The notes beneath the pieces are model-generated. The model saw nothing but the letters and a program-made list of their open reading frames with translations. It was not told where the DNA came from and did no database searches. A stretch of DNA of 64,000 nucleotides from Ligustrum vulgare (taxonomy: Eukaryota; Streptophyta; Magnoliopsida; Lamiales; Oleaceae), in the NCBI GenBank assembly GCA_963555705.1, contig OY743179.1, positions 16,748,692 through 16,812,691 of the forward strand, given 5' to 3'. The position numbers and the translations under genes are program-made. Positions 1 to 11,317 of this stretch are shown one piece after another. How positions within the stretch are numbered: the stretch's first letter is position 1; the number at the start of each line of letters is the position of its first letter.

Positions 1-164
1 AAGCATGGTTTATGAATACAGTCAAAGTCGAATATTAATTACAACCACATTCATAACTTCTAATTATTTTCCACACATTTCGGGTGGGATCGCCAACTAT
101 TCATTCTTACTGTTCCTATTTATAAACCATTTATAAATTTTCCAAGGAAGACTAAATGAAGAAC

Positions 165-3100
165 TTACTCTGGCTCTTTCTTGATGTAATGAGGAATTTT
201 TTTCTCTGTATCGAATTCTTTGAAGCCCATGTCACTGCGTTCAAATTCAAATTTAATTTCATAATCAGAACTGGAATAAGAAAAAAGAAGTAAGTTAACG
301 AACATTTACGGTATCTGGTCAAGTGTGCCACTGTTTGCCTATTTTATAGAGATCATTTTATAACTGGCATTTCGTGATTATGGATCAGGTAACCTCAATT
401 GCAATTTTTACAAACTTGGTCGTGCTAGTTGGAGAAAACATACTGACCTTTTACTATCCGTTGGCGTTGAATCAGGTGCTCCTTCCATTTTATTACCTTT
501 TGGAACAAATGAAGTAAGAATTCGATCAGTCTACACAAGATGCAGAGATAGATATTATCCTCATTGATTCATGAAAATTGCAGATCATATATCTGATATT
601 TAAATAGAAGAGAAGGCAAAAGAATTAGAGAATAAATGATGTACAGGTAAAAAATAATAATTTTAGTCTTTTGGTGAAAAATATCTAGTATATGAATAGA
701 AATTCAATTCAGGGCATCAAAACTAAGAATATCACTGTTTTCGAATTCGAAATGGCTTATGATTTGGTGTTAGCAGATACATGTTTCAATAAGCAGATCA
801 TTAATACCTTTTTTGGAGTCAGAATTTTTTTAATCTATGAATAGAAATCCAATTCTGGGCATCAAAACTAAGAATATCACTGTTTTCGAATTCGAAATGG
901 CTTATGATTTGGTGTTAGCAGATACATGTTTCAATAAGCAGATCATTAATACCTTTTTAGGAGTCAGATTTTTTTTAATCAAATAGGTTTCATCTTTACT
1001 ATAAAGGTGGATCTAGTGAGCGTCTTACAACATAATATAGATTGTGGTGTTCGTTATGGTTATTAAGAAATAAAAAGAAATGCAAAAGAGTTTCAACTTC
1101 CAAATCATACGCAAAATGGTAGAATTCAATTTGACTTTTAAAAAAACTTTGGAAACAATGAAAATACAATATGAAAAGTAAAACATGTATGATGTATAAT
1201 GAGTTTATTATCTGCTCTAGGAACCTATCAAAAGTAGGCGTAGGCGTGGTTTCATATGATTCTGGTTCCCACACAACCGAACCAAGAACCGATGATTCTT
1301 TTGAAAAAAGAACCGTTGATTTTTTTTGTACGAGAAGAACCGAATCGTTCGATTCTTTTGGTTCTGGTTTTGGTTCCGATTTTCTAAACTAAAATTTTCA
1401 AACTTAGCATTGAAGCGATGATAGATTCCGGCGGGTAAGAGTTGTAAGACGGTAAGGTCATCGGCTTTTATTAATATGCGAATACAACAGTCATATTTGT
1501 CCTGCCTTGACATCAAAATATTCACTCCCTTCCAGACAGTAATGTATCTCCTCATCAGCGCAGCGTGTATGTTCTCCTTCTAAAAATTCTTCAATTTTTG
1601 CTCATAGTTCTCCACCTTTTCAGGGAACAGACGCACAAGTCCAACAAATCCTTGAAAATAATATAACAAGTGATTGTAAGATGAAGAGTAAATATTTATT
1701 GTTTGTTAATTTTTGAAGAACTGACAACTGAAGGCTTGAAGAACTGAACGACATAACCAGTGAAAAAAAATGATTTTTGATCTATGATTTTTTGTTTATT
1801 ACTTGTTTTGCTTATAGCTATTGTAATGTTGAATGAATCAATAGTTGTTGAGTAATTGATAATGACTAATGGATCGAATAACATGCATTCAAATTAATGT
1901 TGAATGACTCAATAGTTGTTTTGCTTATAGTTATTGTAATGTTATTTTTTTTAAAAATTTATATTTAAAAAATCGTGTTTTGTACTATCGATTCTGGTTC
2001 TTGGTTCTGGTTCTGAATCAAGAACCGAACTGAACCGAATGGTTCTTGATTTTTAGAACCAGAACCGTTTAAAATTTTGAAAGAACCAAACCGGGACCAA
2101 AATGGAACCAAACCGAACCATTGGTTCTTGTTCTTTTGCCCAGGCCTAATCAAAAGGAGGTATAGATGGCAAGGGTATGTACTCGTCTAATGAGGACACA
2201 TGATTGTTATACAAGAATGTTCGGATGATTATTAAGCTCAAAAGGGAATGCTATAGAAACATGACAAAATATAAAAAAGTGCAGATCTTTAAGAAATATA
2301 AGTTGGTTAAACGGGAAAACCAAGCGGGTGATCCGAGAGGTATAGACATGAAACGTATGGTAGGTCGTAGAGTTATATCAGTATCAAGGGTGTGGAGGAA
2401 GTTGTTTATTAGATATTTCAATAAAGGAAAAATATAAGTAGTAAACCAAATAAAATGTATTAAGTATGCAAACCTAAGACTTTTGTGTCATTAAATTGAA
2501 ATTTCGCAACAGATGGATGAATTATTTCAATGAAAATTTGAAAAAGACACAACATCGATCTTGGATTCATCATCACTTTTTGAATATAAAATATTTACAA
2601 TATGAAGGATCTGAGTTTGGAAGCGAGAGACGGGAGGTTATAGAGAAGATGAAGATAAAACAACTATTCATCTACATAAAATCGCTACTGATGAATGAAG
2701 TTGTTTAACTGGGGTGGATATTTTACGGTTGCAAAGAATTATCAGTACAGTCTCAGTGTTAAAGGATACTACGTATATGGAGGAAGAATATTATTGTACC
2801 CATTCATAAGAATAGAGAAGAAATCTAATATTATAGAACTATAGAGGTTAACTTATGGTTGATATAATGAATTATACGCGTTGAACCAAAAAAAATCTGA
2901 TCAAAGGGGACCTACCAAGTTAAAAAGGGATATTCTAAAGAACAGAGTTATAAAACAATTATAATTAGAAAAGGCATTGGGATGCCAAAGGAAAAATGTT
3001 TATAGGACAAACATACCTGAAAAAATGATGTTGATAATATGAATATGCGGTCAAATTAAAGAGATAAAATAAACGAGAAGTTATGATGATTAAAATAGAA

Positions 3101-6100
3101 AAAAGTAAGAGAACTAGATGAAAAATAGCATGTCTTGACGTGGTTGCCAAAAGTTCATCTTATTGGACCTATATCAGATGGCTCCGCAGCACGGACACTT
3201 CAACCAGGGTAACATGTCCGTGTTCGACACGTGTTGGATACGACACTCCTCCAACACTTTACACTAATGTCATCTTCTTTCTTTATAAGAGAAATTATAT
3301 ATTTTAACTCAAAATTATTATAAAATAACAAATAGGTACTCAAAGTTAAATGATTTCAACAAAAAAAATTAATATGTATAAAACTAAATTTATATTATAT
3401 AAATGAAGAATTTTAAATATTTTAATTAACGTGTCGAAAACTTGTTGTGTATGTACTTTTTTGAAAAATTGCGTGTCGACTTGTCCGACACGTATCGCAT
3501 CGGATGTACGAGTCCGAGTCGGTGCATCATAGTCAGATGGAGTGGCAACAACCAATTTATATAATCAACTCCAAGTTTATTGAAAAAAATGTTTGGCTGT
3601 TATTATATAGCACAAGATATGGTATAAAAATGCCCAGGGAGAAATAAGGGGAACAATAAAATATACACATACGAGTGATTAAATCTGTACGTGGGAGTGA
3701 GAAAAAGTCACAAAGGTAAAACCACGTTTGTCAGGGATCATAGTCTAAAGAATAGCCAAGAGTTGGCATGACCAAAATTTAGGCTAGTTGTGGCGAATCA
3801 AAAGTTGAACTATAATTAAGAATAAACTAAGGATTTTCCAAACTCAGTCAGCTGAAGAGATAACACATGCACACAAGAACGACAATCAATTCAACAAAGA
3901 AACTAAGAATCTCTGAAACTATAAATCTTAAGCCCATGCAAAATTCCTGAATTGCAATTGGATCATTTTGATTCCAAAAGTAAAAAGTTATTCCAAATTT
4001 TGAATTGGAGAAAATTTCAAAAACCAGAGAACATTTTGGGTAACAACTTCAGATACAAGAGTAGACAGGATATCATCCTACGTCATTAACTTAATGATGC
4101 CACATACACATTTAAATCAACATCACCCATACATAATAAATTTTAAGTAGATCTCCAAGATTGCACCTACTTTTGTACTCCTTCATTTAACATGGAAAAC
4201 CCTAAAAGGAAACTAAGAACTAGTTAAACATATATTAAGAGCATTAGTTACCTTCTGAATCAACGGGAAATTGCTTAATAAAACTTTTTAAGTCTGGCCC
4301 TGCAGCTTTACCTATTCATAGAAATGACGCAAATCAAAATCATACAAACGTCATATTAGAACAAGCATTTTTCTATTCTTTAACCTCTTTGAATAGAAAC
4401 ATAAGAAATTGAAGGTTAGCTAACCCATGCTCACGGTTTTGCCTTCTTTGGCTTTTCTTTCCTCTTCTTCTTTCTTGAGCACTAGATGCATGAAAGAATT
4501 TGATTAAGGCTAAACAAATATTTGTAAACTGATAATGGTTCATGCGATGATAGTAACAATGAAACAATTTATTTAGAGTTTGTTTGGTAATGTGATTTTT
4601 AGAAGTTTTTTATGGGTTATTTTTTTTTAATGAATGTGTGGTTTAAAAATATTTGAAAAGTCAAAAACTATGGGCTTGATTAAGAAAGAATGGTTGAAAT
4701 TAAGTTTAAAAAGTTGAATTGAAAAAAATCACATTACCAAACAGGCTCTTAAAGGCCTCGAATAGAGATTTTAAGCATGATATTATTAAAATGGTCAAAT
4801 TTGTAGCAATTATAATCATCCCTGGTACATTGAAAACATATTCATCAATTATTCCATCATTAAGCAGCTTCTAGAAGTTGAACTATTCATTAATTATTTT
4901 AGGAACATCTAGCCCTGTTTGGTTCCCATTCTTTTTTTTCTCATTTTTCTACAATACTCAATTTACACTACACATTCTCCCAAAAACTCATTTTTTCCAA
5001 AATGTATGGGAATCAAACAAGCACCTAGTGAAAATCTTGATGAAACTCAAAAGCATGAGGTTAAATACTCACTAGCAACACTAAGTCTAACACGTTCTCT
5101 TCTTGCCTCCAACTCAGCCAGTTCCTGAACAACGTGTCAACAAGTTAAGGACAGCAACAACATTAAGAAAATGAAGAGAATGAATCTTTTTTCTCGAAGC
5201 ATCAAAAAAAAGGGGTCTGGATCTCCTCCGAGAATGATTTGGTATAGCACATACCAACAATATTCTTGTGAAAAGCAAATTTAACGTGCTAATTCAAAAA
5301 ACAACATGCCCACTTCTAAAATAGCATAGATGGATGTGAACATATTAGCAAAAGAAAAGGGCAATGCAGGAGCCAATGAGATTTAGAACTAAGTTTTGCA
5401 ATTGTGGGCTACATGGAAACAAGTAAACTGTACAAATTTTTATTTTATTTTATTTTTTAAACTTTGATTATTTCTTCTTAGTTCTTCTTGTCTATTTTAG
5501 CTTTGTAATAAGAAATTATTAATGAATGATTTTAATTTTTTGTGCATATTGTAGGAGGCATTATATGCCCACAAGGTGTTTGTTGGAAGTTCCAAAAGGT
5601 ACGGCTAACACAGTTTTTTTCCTTTCTAATTTGGATTGTTTCTTACATCAAGATTGGTAATGATGGCATATTGTTTCCCAAAGATAGTACATATAGACAC
5701 TTTGATTCATCGCATTATACAAGGCTACTAGCAAGTGGGCGGACAAATGATAGAAAATGGCTAGTATATTTAGTTTCGCTGGACAAGATCTTTTTTCTTT
5801 TGTTGCAAGTTGTTAAGATGTAAAAAATGGAGAATAGAATTGTACAATTGGGTAATAATGGATACATAGATTGACATAATGTGAATCGGAGTCTTAAAAA
5901 TCATGAAGCGAGTAAGGACCATCTATATTGCATGGCTAATTGGATTGAATTGGAAAATAGGCTAAAGAAAAAATATAAAATTGATCGGAGCATGCAATTA
6001 CAAAGTAACAAAGAAAAAGAACATTGGAGAGAAGTTTTGACGATAAGTTTTTCCAAATTGAAGTTGATCAAGACTTATCTCCGTTCCACTATGTCGTAGG

Positions 6101-7640
6101 AAAGATTGAATGGATTGACTATGTCATCAATTGAGAAAATTGTTGAACAGATGATTTCTGTTTATACTCAAAAACCGCAAGGAGAATAGTATTTAAGTGA
6201 TCTTTTGGAGCTTGTTAATTGATTATAATATAAATCTTTGTTTGTCGTTTTACTGTTGAATTTTTAAATACTGATAGATTTTGTATTCATACTATATTGA
6301 TGTTTGGTAAATCATTTTACGCTATAATTATGTATTCTTTAAAAAAAATCGGGGGCGAACCCCCGTTGGGGAGCCCCGTTTATGAAGTTTGCTCAGGCCA
6401 TGTAAATCACAAAACCGGCGCTGACATTACCACCTACCCAAGGCAGAAAGAGAGAGGAAAATATAATAAATCTAAGAACAACACAACAAGTTTGTACCTT
6501 TTTTCCGATAACATGAACTCAAATCACGTATTATATTTATTATTAATACTCTTACTAAACCTTGAAAGGCTCTCAAGTGGAAAAGTCAAGATAGGCCTTG
6601 AGTTGCAAGACCTGGGAAGAAGTGCATTTTATATAAGAAAAAATTGTAAAGAAAAAGAATATCTTACCTCTGGTGTGGGAGCTCTTTTCCGCTGTCCATT
6701 CAGCCAGCAAATCCATTCAACTATAGCAAAACTATCAAAATATCAATAATCCCGTCTTTTAAGAAATAAAAAAGGCGAATATGCATGTCTAGTACACAAT
6801 TTTGATCCGTAACTACAAAATTTACCAAAATCCCACTTCAAAGAAGTCTTTGCAAAATGGAGTTTGGTGCATGTAAAATGCACCTACTAATATGGATGGG
6901 GACGTGAACCATACATGGCAACAATCATAAATGCCGATAGTGCAAAAACAAAAATGGGAGGTGAAGTAACCATCTGATTTCTATACATTAAACTACTTCC
7001 GAATACAACGGATCAAGTGAGCATGTGAAATGAAAGAAAATGAGAAATTTTCCCCGCATACCTGGAACACTCGTGGGATCCTGCTCTCCTTTAAATACGA
7101 CCCACCTTTTCTCCTTCACTGATACATAAACACGCCCATCATTGCAAGAAAGAGTGTCTTAATACTCATTGCTTTAAGCGCATGTTCACAAATGCACCTA
7201 AAAGTTATTGCAGGAGGTATTCATACATTGTTTAACTCGATGCTATGTGCTGAATTGTCAAAAAATCACCAGTTTTCTACCCTGCTAAACCTAAATGATA
7301 GCTAATTAAAAGGTGGGGAAAGGAGAAAAATCTACAAAATAGTAAATAGCAATAGCATTTCTTCCACCTCAAGTGATTACAGCTCTCCTTCAATACGATC
7401 AATTCTTTATTACAAATTACACTAATCCATTGGAGGGAAATTCATTCTCATGAAATAAAAACCATAATTGTGACAAAACCCAAAAAAAAAAAAAAAAAAA
7501 GGAGGAAGAGAGAAGGAGACGCACTTACTGATACCATCCATTTCTTCGGTTCTAGCGAAATATCGATTGCCGCTTTTGTCCATTCCCACTAATGTTCTGC
7601 TATTGAATAGCCCTGCAACCCTTGCCCACAGCCTAGACAT
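165..7640 (-). CDS. NDUFAF2-like (NDUFA12-family) complex I assembly protein, eight exons
   Basis: The exons I read are 7529-7640, 7062-7118, 6668-6720, 5073-5124, 4425-4481, 4252-4311, 448-496 and 165-270. All junctions are GT-AG and the frame is kept throughout, giving 181 residues and a TAA at 165-167. Diagnostic segments are MSRLWARVAGLF at the start, RYFARTEEMDGIMKEKRW, VEWICWLNGQRKRAPTPE and a Lys/Glu-rich stretch LKKEEEERKAKEG, the plant NDUFA12/NDUFAF2 pattern. In that family the protein helps build mitochondrial complex I. Exon 5 must use the GTTAGC donor at 4424, because the nearer GTGAGC at 4434 breaks the frame. The start at 7640 is preferred over an in-frame ATG 21 bases upstream because it matches the family N-terminus. 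The usual C-terminal F-x-P-G-x-W motif is not seen. A GTAAGT donor at 168 could lead to a further exon beyond the left edge. The last intron is about 3.75 kb and full of transposons. Confidence 0.88.
691..980. repeat. 145-bp direct tandem duplication
   Basis: Two adjacent copies (691-835 and 836-about 980) begin with TATGAATAGAAAT and run through the same ATCACTGTTTTCGAATTC and GCAGATACATGTTTCAATAA strings. They differ by only a few bases, so the duplication is recent. It lies in the last intron of the NDUFAF2-like gene. Confidence 0.9.
1235..2148. mobile_element. non-autonomous hAT element, 914 bp, with 8-bp target duplication
   Basis: The direct repeat ATCAAAAG flanks the element at 1227-1234 and 2149-2156. 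The ends are TAGGCGTAGGCGTGG and CCAGGCCTA, the TAGG..CCTA style of plant hAT elements. Both subterminal regions are dense in GAACC/GGTTC motifs on opposite strands. The interior has no transposase. A relative in reverse orientation lies at 20584-21458. It sits in the last intron of the NDUFAF2-like gene. Confidence 0.85.
2160..2960 (+). pseudogene. degenerate RTE-type LINE (reverse transcriptase) fragment
   Basis: Broken frames carry the linker before the reverse transcriptase domain (KLKRECYRNMTKYKK, then IFKKYKLVKREN), a degraded RW-x-YF segment near 2505-2540 (RNRWMNYFNENL), and a later IIVPIHKNREE followed by YYRTIE. The last two recall the plant RTE motif in which an I-P-x-Y-K-N-K segment precedes N-Y-R-G-I. 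Stops and frame changes are frequent, so it is dead. It starts directly after the target duplication of the hAT element and lies in the same intron. Confidence 0.55.
3182..3532. mobile_element. 351-bp MITE rich in GTGTCGGACACG motifs, 8-bp target duplication
   Basis: TCAGATGG occurs at 3174-3181 and 3533-3540, immediately outside imperfect terminal inverted repeats (CTCCGCAGCACGGACAC against CTATGATGCACCGACTCGG). Inner subterminal copies of GTGTCCGTG and GTCCGACACG are also inverted. The centre is AT-rich and non-coding. The 8-bp duplication fits a hAT or short Mutator-like MITE. Confidence 0.75.
4576..4748. mobile_element. Tourist-like MITE (TTA target duplication)
   Basis: The 173-bp element has terminal inverted repeats GAGTTTGTTTGGTAATGTG and CACATTACCAAACAGGCTC. 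It is flanked by TTA at 4573-4575 and 4749-4751, the PIF/Harbinger signature. It lies in the intron between exons 4 and 5 of the NDUFAF2-like gene. Confidence 0.82.
4913..5024. mobile_element. 112-bp MITE
   Basis: Inverted ends CCCTGTTTGGTTCCCAT and ATGGGAATCAAACAAGCAC are flanked on both sides by CTAG (4909-4912 and 5025-5028). It has no coding content. The family is uncertain. It is in the same intron as the Tourist-like MITE. Confidence 0.65.
5542..6140 (+). pseudogene. hAT transposase N-terminal (TTF-type zinc finger) fragment
   Basis: Two broken frames match the N-terminal part of plant hAT transposases with a TTF-type finger. The first has a DRKWLVY...LDK segment near 5748-5790. The second (5881-6099) has SLKNHEASKDHLYCMANW, then IELENRLKKKYKID and EKEHWREVL. 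Stops separate the blocks, and the DUF4371 core and dimerisation domain are missing. Downstream, 6349-6378 holds a GC-rich block with short G5/C5 inverted runs that may be the element end. It is of the same type as the larger copy at 47186-49308, and lies in intron 3 of the NDUFAF2-like gene. Confidence 0.7.
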
Positions 7641-9347
7641 CGCCCGATTACAAATTATCAAGATTGGGGATTACGAATTGGTTATGTTAAGAAGATACTG
7701 GATTGAATTGAATTGAATTCGGATTGGTGTATTTGTATTGCATTAACGTAGAAAAGCCCTCTTCTTCAACGTTTTTTATTTTGTTTGACAGGCATGCTGT
7801 TTTTCTTAATGTTAATAATCAATAAAAAGAAACAGGAAAATTTTATTTTTGAAAAATAATTTAAAACAATGACCATTTTCATGTTGATTCAGATAATAAT
7901 TAATTTTAAAATTTTGATAAGACGATGAGATGTATGGTTAAAACATCGTCCATCTAATGAAATGCACGAGTTAAAATTAATTAAATTTAAATTTAAATTT
8001 ACAGTTGAACATAGCGGAGATTATTTTTCTTTTGAAAATAAGTATTTAAATTGAGTAACGAGCTCTTTGCCAATGGACTATTGTTTTGTAAATAGTCAAT
8101 TGAGTTGAATAAAGAAATTTTTATAGGAAAAATATGTTATATTCAAATTCCATCTGATTTTTCTCAACAATTTGTCACTACTCATTAATATTCAACTTTT
8201 TATTCTTATTTATTTTTTATTTTTATTTTTATGATGTCCGCAATTAATGACGAAAACAAAGACGAGGATGGTTTCTTTTGTATGACCTACAGTGGTGAGA
8301 ACACGTTTTGGATCGTCCTCAAATTGAAGCCAAACCTGAAATATCTTTATATTTTCCAAGAAAATTCTTGTAAATGTTCTTAAATATCTACTATCTGGTG
8401 TTATCTTTTGCCAAAGATTGCTTCTAGTAAATGTCAAATTGATCCTATGTTTATTTCTACAGCTGTATGCAGATTTTCGGTTTTTTCCACTCGTCTGTCC
8501 GATAATTTTGCAAAAAATCAGTTGAAATTTTGCTCGGAAACATCGACCATGTTACATGAATCTTTTTTCGTCGTAGGTTGGATTAATTGCTAGATTTTTT
8601 TGTATGTTGCACCTTTTGTAGTTTTTGTGTTATGTACATACCGATCTCTTCCAAGATGAATAAACTTACTTTATGAGAAATGGTACTAAGGATACCATAA
8701 CTAATCCATCAATTATAACCATTAATTGCAATAATGTTAATTAAAATCCCTTTTATCTAGTAAAAAAGAATGTTATACATTATATTTTTCAATCGACATT
8801 TTTATCGGGACATAGCTTTGATCGAGTTGAAAATTGTGAAACTAGTTCAGATATCCTGTAAGCACTTACATTCTCTACGAGATCGTCCATTGTAGTTGCA
8901 TCATCAACTGCTTATTTGGGGATCTAAGCCAACCTTTTTTTCGTTTTGAAGTCTACTAAATCGAGTCCTTTTCACGGTTGTACTTTAGGTAATGGAATTT
9001 CGAATAGCAACACAAGAAGAGGATGATGAAGAGGAACATGGAGGATTCATGAAAGCACCAAAAGTGGATGTGCGATGAGCAATAATGAATAAGAATGAAC
9101 AATATAATAAACGAGATTTTAATAGTATAATAATCTAATCCCTAAGATTAGCTTAGAATATCAAAAATTTCATTCAACTTCTCTTCGACGAATGCAAAAA
9201 TGGTTAAAGAGGTCGAAAACGAAAGCGGCTCGACAAGTATGCATCAGGATGCAAAAAGAAGATATGGTGATTGAACACACTGTATATATTAAACCAAAAT
9301 TATAAACTCAGACACACTTTTAATTAGTCCTTGATGAAGAGAAGAGG
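7641..9347. other. intergenic region, no gene recognised
   Basis: This lies between the 5' end of the NDUFAF2-like gene and the 3' end of the MATE pseudogene, so it holds the NDUFAF2-like promoter. Short ORFs near 8210-8593 have no recognisable domain. A 28-codon acidic ORF starts at an ATG near 8993 and is likewise unrecognised. No transposon ends were found. Confidence 0.5.
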
Positions 9348-11316
9348 CTAGCCTTTTATTTCTTCCCACTTGTCCAAACGCTTCCTTGCTTTCTCCACCT
9401 GAAATTTCAGTGTTGATTTCTTACTTAAAATTAATTCATTTGAATCTTCCTATAAATGCACAATTTTGAAATAGCATAGAAGAATTCATGCATATGATTC
9501 TAAAATATGAAAAATAATGCTTGCATCCTTTGAAGGTCGGAAAGTAATTCACCATCTAGTGTAGAAAGGTGCGTTTGATAACCTAGAAAATGCATGGAAA
9601 ATGTGAAATTCCACTCAATTTTCCAACTTTAACTTGTTTGATAGGCTAGAATTTCCATGAGAATCAAGTTCCATCTTTGCAACACACGCGCTCCAATTCC
9701 AACTTTTTGATGAATTTCGTTTCTAGCCTGTATTGGTGAATTTATTTTCCAAGGAAAATCACGTACCATTTTCGTCATGTTTGATCATTTTTGCTGTTGT
9801 TAATTGATTTATTTTTTCTAAAAAAATTAACATTATTATTATCAAGTACGATTTGTGAAAAAATAAAATTTTTTTTTTTATTATAATAGCTAAATTTTAT
9901 TTTATTTGTCATGGAAAATAATGTCAATCAAACAACAAAAGTTGAAGAATTTCCCACTTTTTCCACCTAGAAAATTAAACCAATCAAACACATTAAATTT
10001 CAAAATTTCAGGAATTCAATTCCCTAGAATTCATTTTTTTTCCACCCAAATTTTACTCTCGCTATCAAACGCAACCTTAATTCTAAATAAAAATAAGTAC
10101 CCCGTAGATCGTTCAACAAACTAAAAAAATCTCGTTAAATGAATTACCTCTTTACTCCAGTCTGTTCGACACGTCACCCAGATCAAAATTATGATTTGCA
10201 TTACCACTCCTCCGATCATTCCCGACCATATTCCCTGTACAAGTGTTTATCAAACATTTATTTACATTAGTCTAATCAAACATTAAACATGTAAGATATT
10301 TCCCGTACCTTGATACCAAAGTGAAATTTGAATCCCAAAAGACAACCAAGTGGCACTCCCACGATGTAGTAACACCCAATATTTACGTAGGCAACAAATG
10401 CTTGCCATCCACAGCCTACGGCCACCCCTTCAATTTCCGCATAAACAAACAATAATATTGTGTACCATGAATGAATAGAGGTGTCAACAAATAATTTTTC
10501 ATACATTTTTTTTTTAAATTCAAATTTACAAGCCAAATATGCTATAAAAGATTTATCATTTAATAAATATTGACCGTCAATAAGGCTGGATGGAACAAGT
10601 ATTTTTCGAGATAAACTATTACCGGACAAGATGGGTTGAATACCATTGAGAACAAGAGTAATCGATAAGAATGGACAAAGTTCTGAAACTGCATTAGCCA
10701 CCGTCTCGCCACCGGTGAATATGTAACTAATTCTATGACGTTGCCATAATACAATTGTTGCAACCACCAAGGCAAGGATAAATGAAATAAAATTCACCAT
10801 GAAAACAGAAAAAGCTGCGGACTTTGGGTTCCCTGCTCCAAGCTCATTACTTACTCGGATGCTGTCAATTTCAAATTCTTTAAAAAGAAAATTCACGCAA
10901 TATTGAAAATGACTAGACAATACAAGTATCACAATTCACTGACCTAGCTGCAGCATTGAACCCTACCGCAACCATGTATAATATGCCATTTATCGACGAG
11001 CTGCATAGAAGTCAAAATCAAGAAACATTCAATTCAATGAAAGTTGCATCTGTCACTTTTGTTAAAAATTAATCCATCTACGGAATTATGATTTCGATGT
11101 TTAAAAAGATAGAGGCGAGCCTAGAGCGTTCTTTAGTATATGCATTCATAAACGACATACAAAATTTGTCGATTGTCATGCCTAATACGTACCATACAGA
11201 GAGTGCATCCAAGGCAAGTTCAGGATTCTTAAAAAGTCCTGCAATCAACACTAGTACCTGAAGGTACCACGTCTGCAAGCACAGCATCACTGCTGACCCA
11301 ATGGATAATTTCACAA
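9348..11316 (-). pseudogene. MATE/DETOXIFICATION transporter, 5' half missing
   Basis: Six in-frame exons are readable: 11193-11316 (truncated), 10944-11000, 10623-10861, 10309-10427, 10148-10234 and 9348-9398, all with GT-AG junctions. They encode [89 protein letters not shown] and the C-terminus VEKARKRLDKWEEIKG. These are the second half of a plant MATE proton-coupled efflux carrier of the vacuolar or plasma membrane. The first six or so transmembrane helices are absent. Homology stops at about 11316 with no splice acceptor and meets repeat DNA. The remaining frame is open with intact splice sites, so the truncation may be recent. A second promoter far to the right is excluded only within this window. 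Confidence 0.85.
9568..10076. mobile_element. MITE-like element in the last MATE intron
   Basis: The ends GGTGCGTTTGATAAC and GCTATCAAACGCAACC form an inverted repeat. The interior is AT-rich, with further TTTGAT and ATCAAA motifs, and no coding content. I could not define a target duplication. It shares style with the MITEs at 20194-21580 and 46690-47072. Confidence 0.5.
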
Positions 11317-11317
11317 G

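Noticed and set aside
4425..4481. Exon 5 of the NDUFAF2-like gene ending at the GTGAGC donor (4434)
   Set aside because: Joining it to any acceptor near 4311 causes an early stop. The GTTAGC donor at 4424 keeps the frame GKAAGPDLKSFIKQFP.
5542..6749. Independent plus-strand genes inside the NDUFAF2-like introns
   Set aside because: The first two frames are pieces of a dead hAT transposase. The 150-codon frame at 6297-6749 overlaps exon 3 antisense and has no domain.
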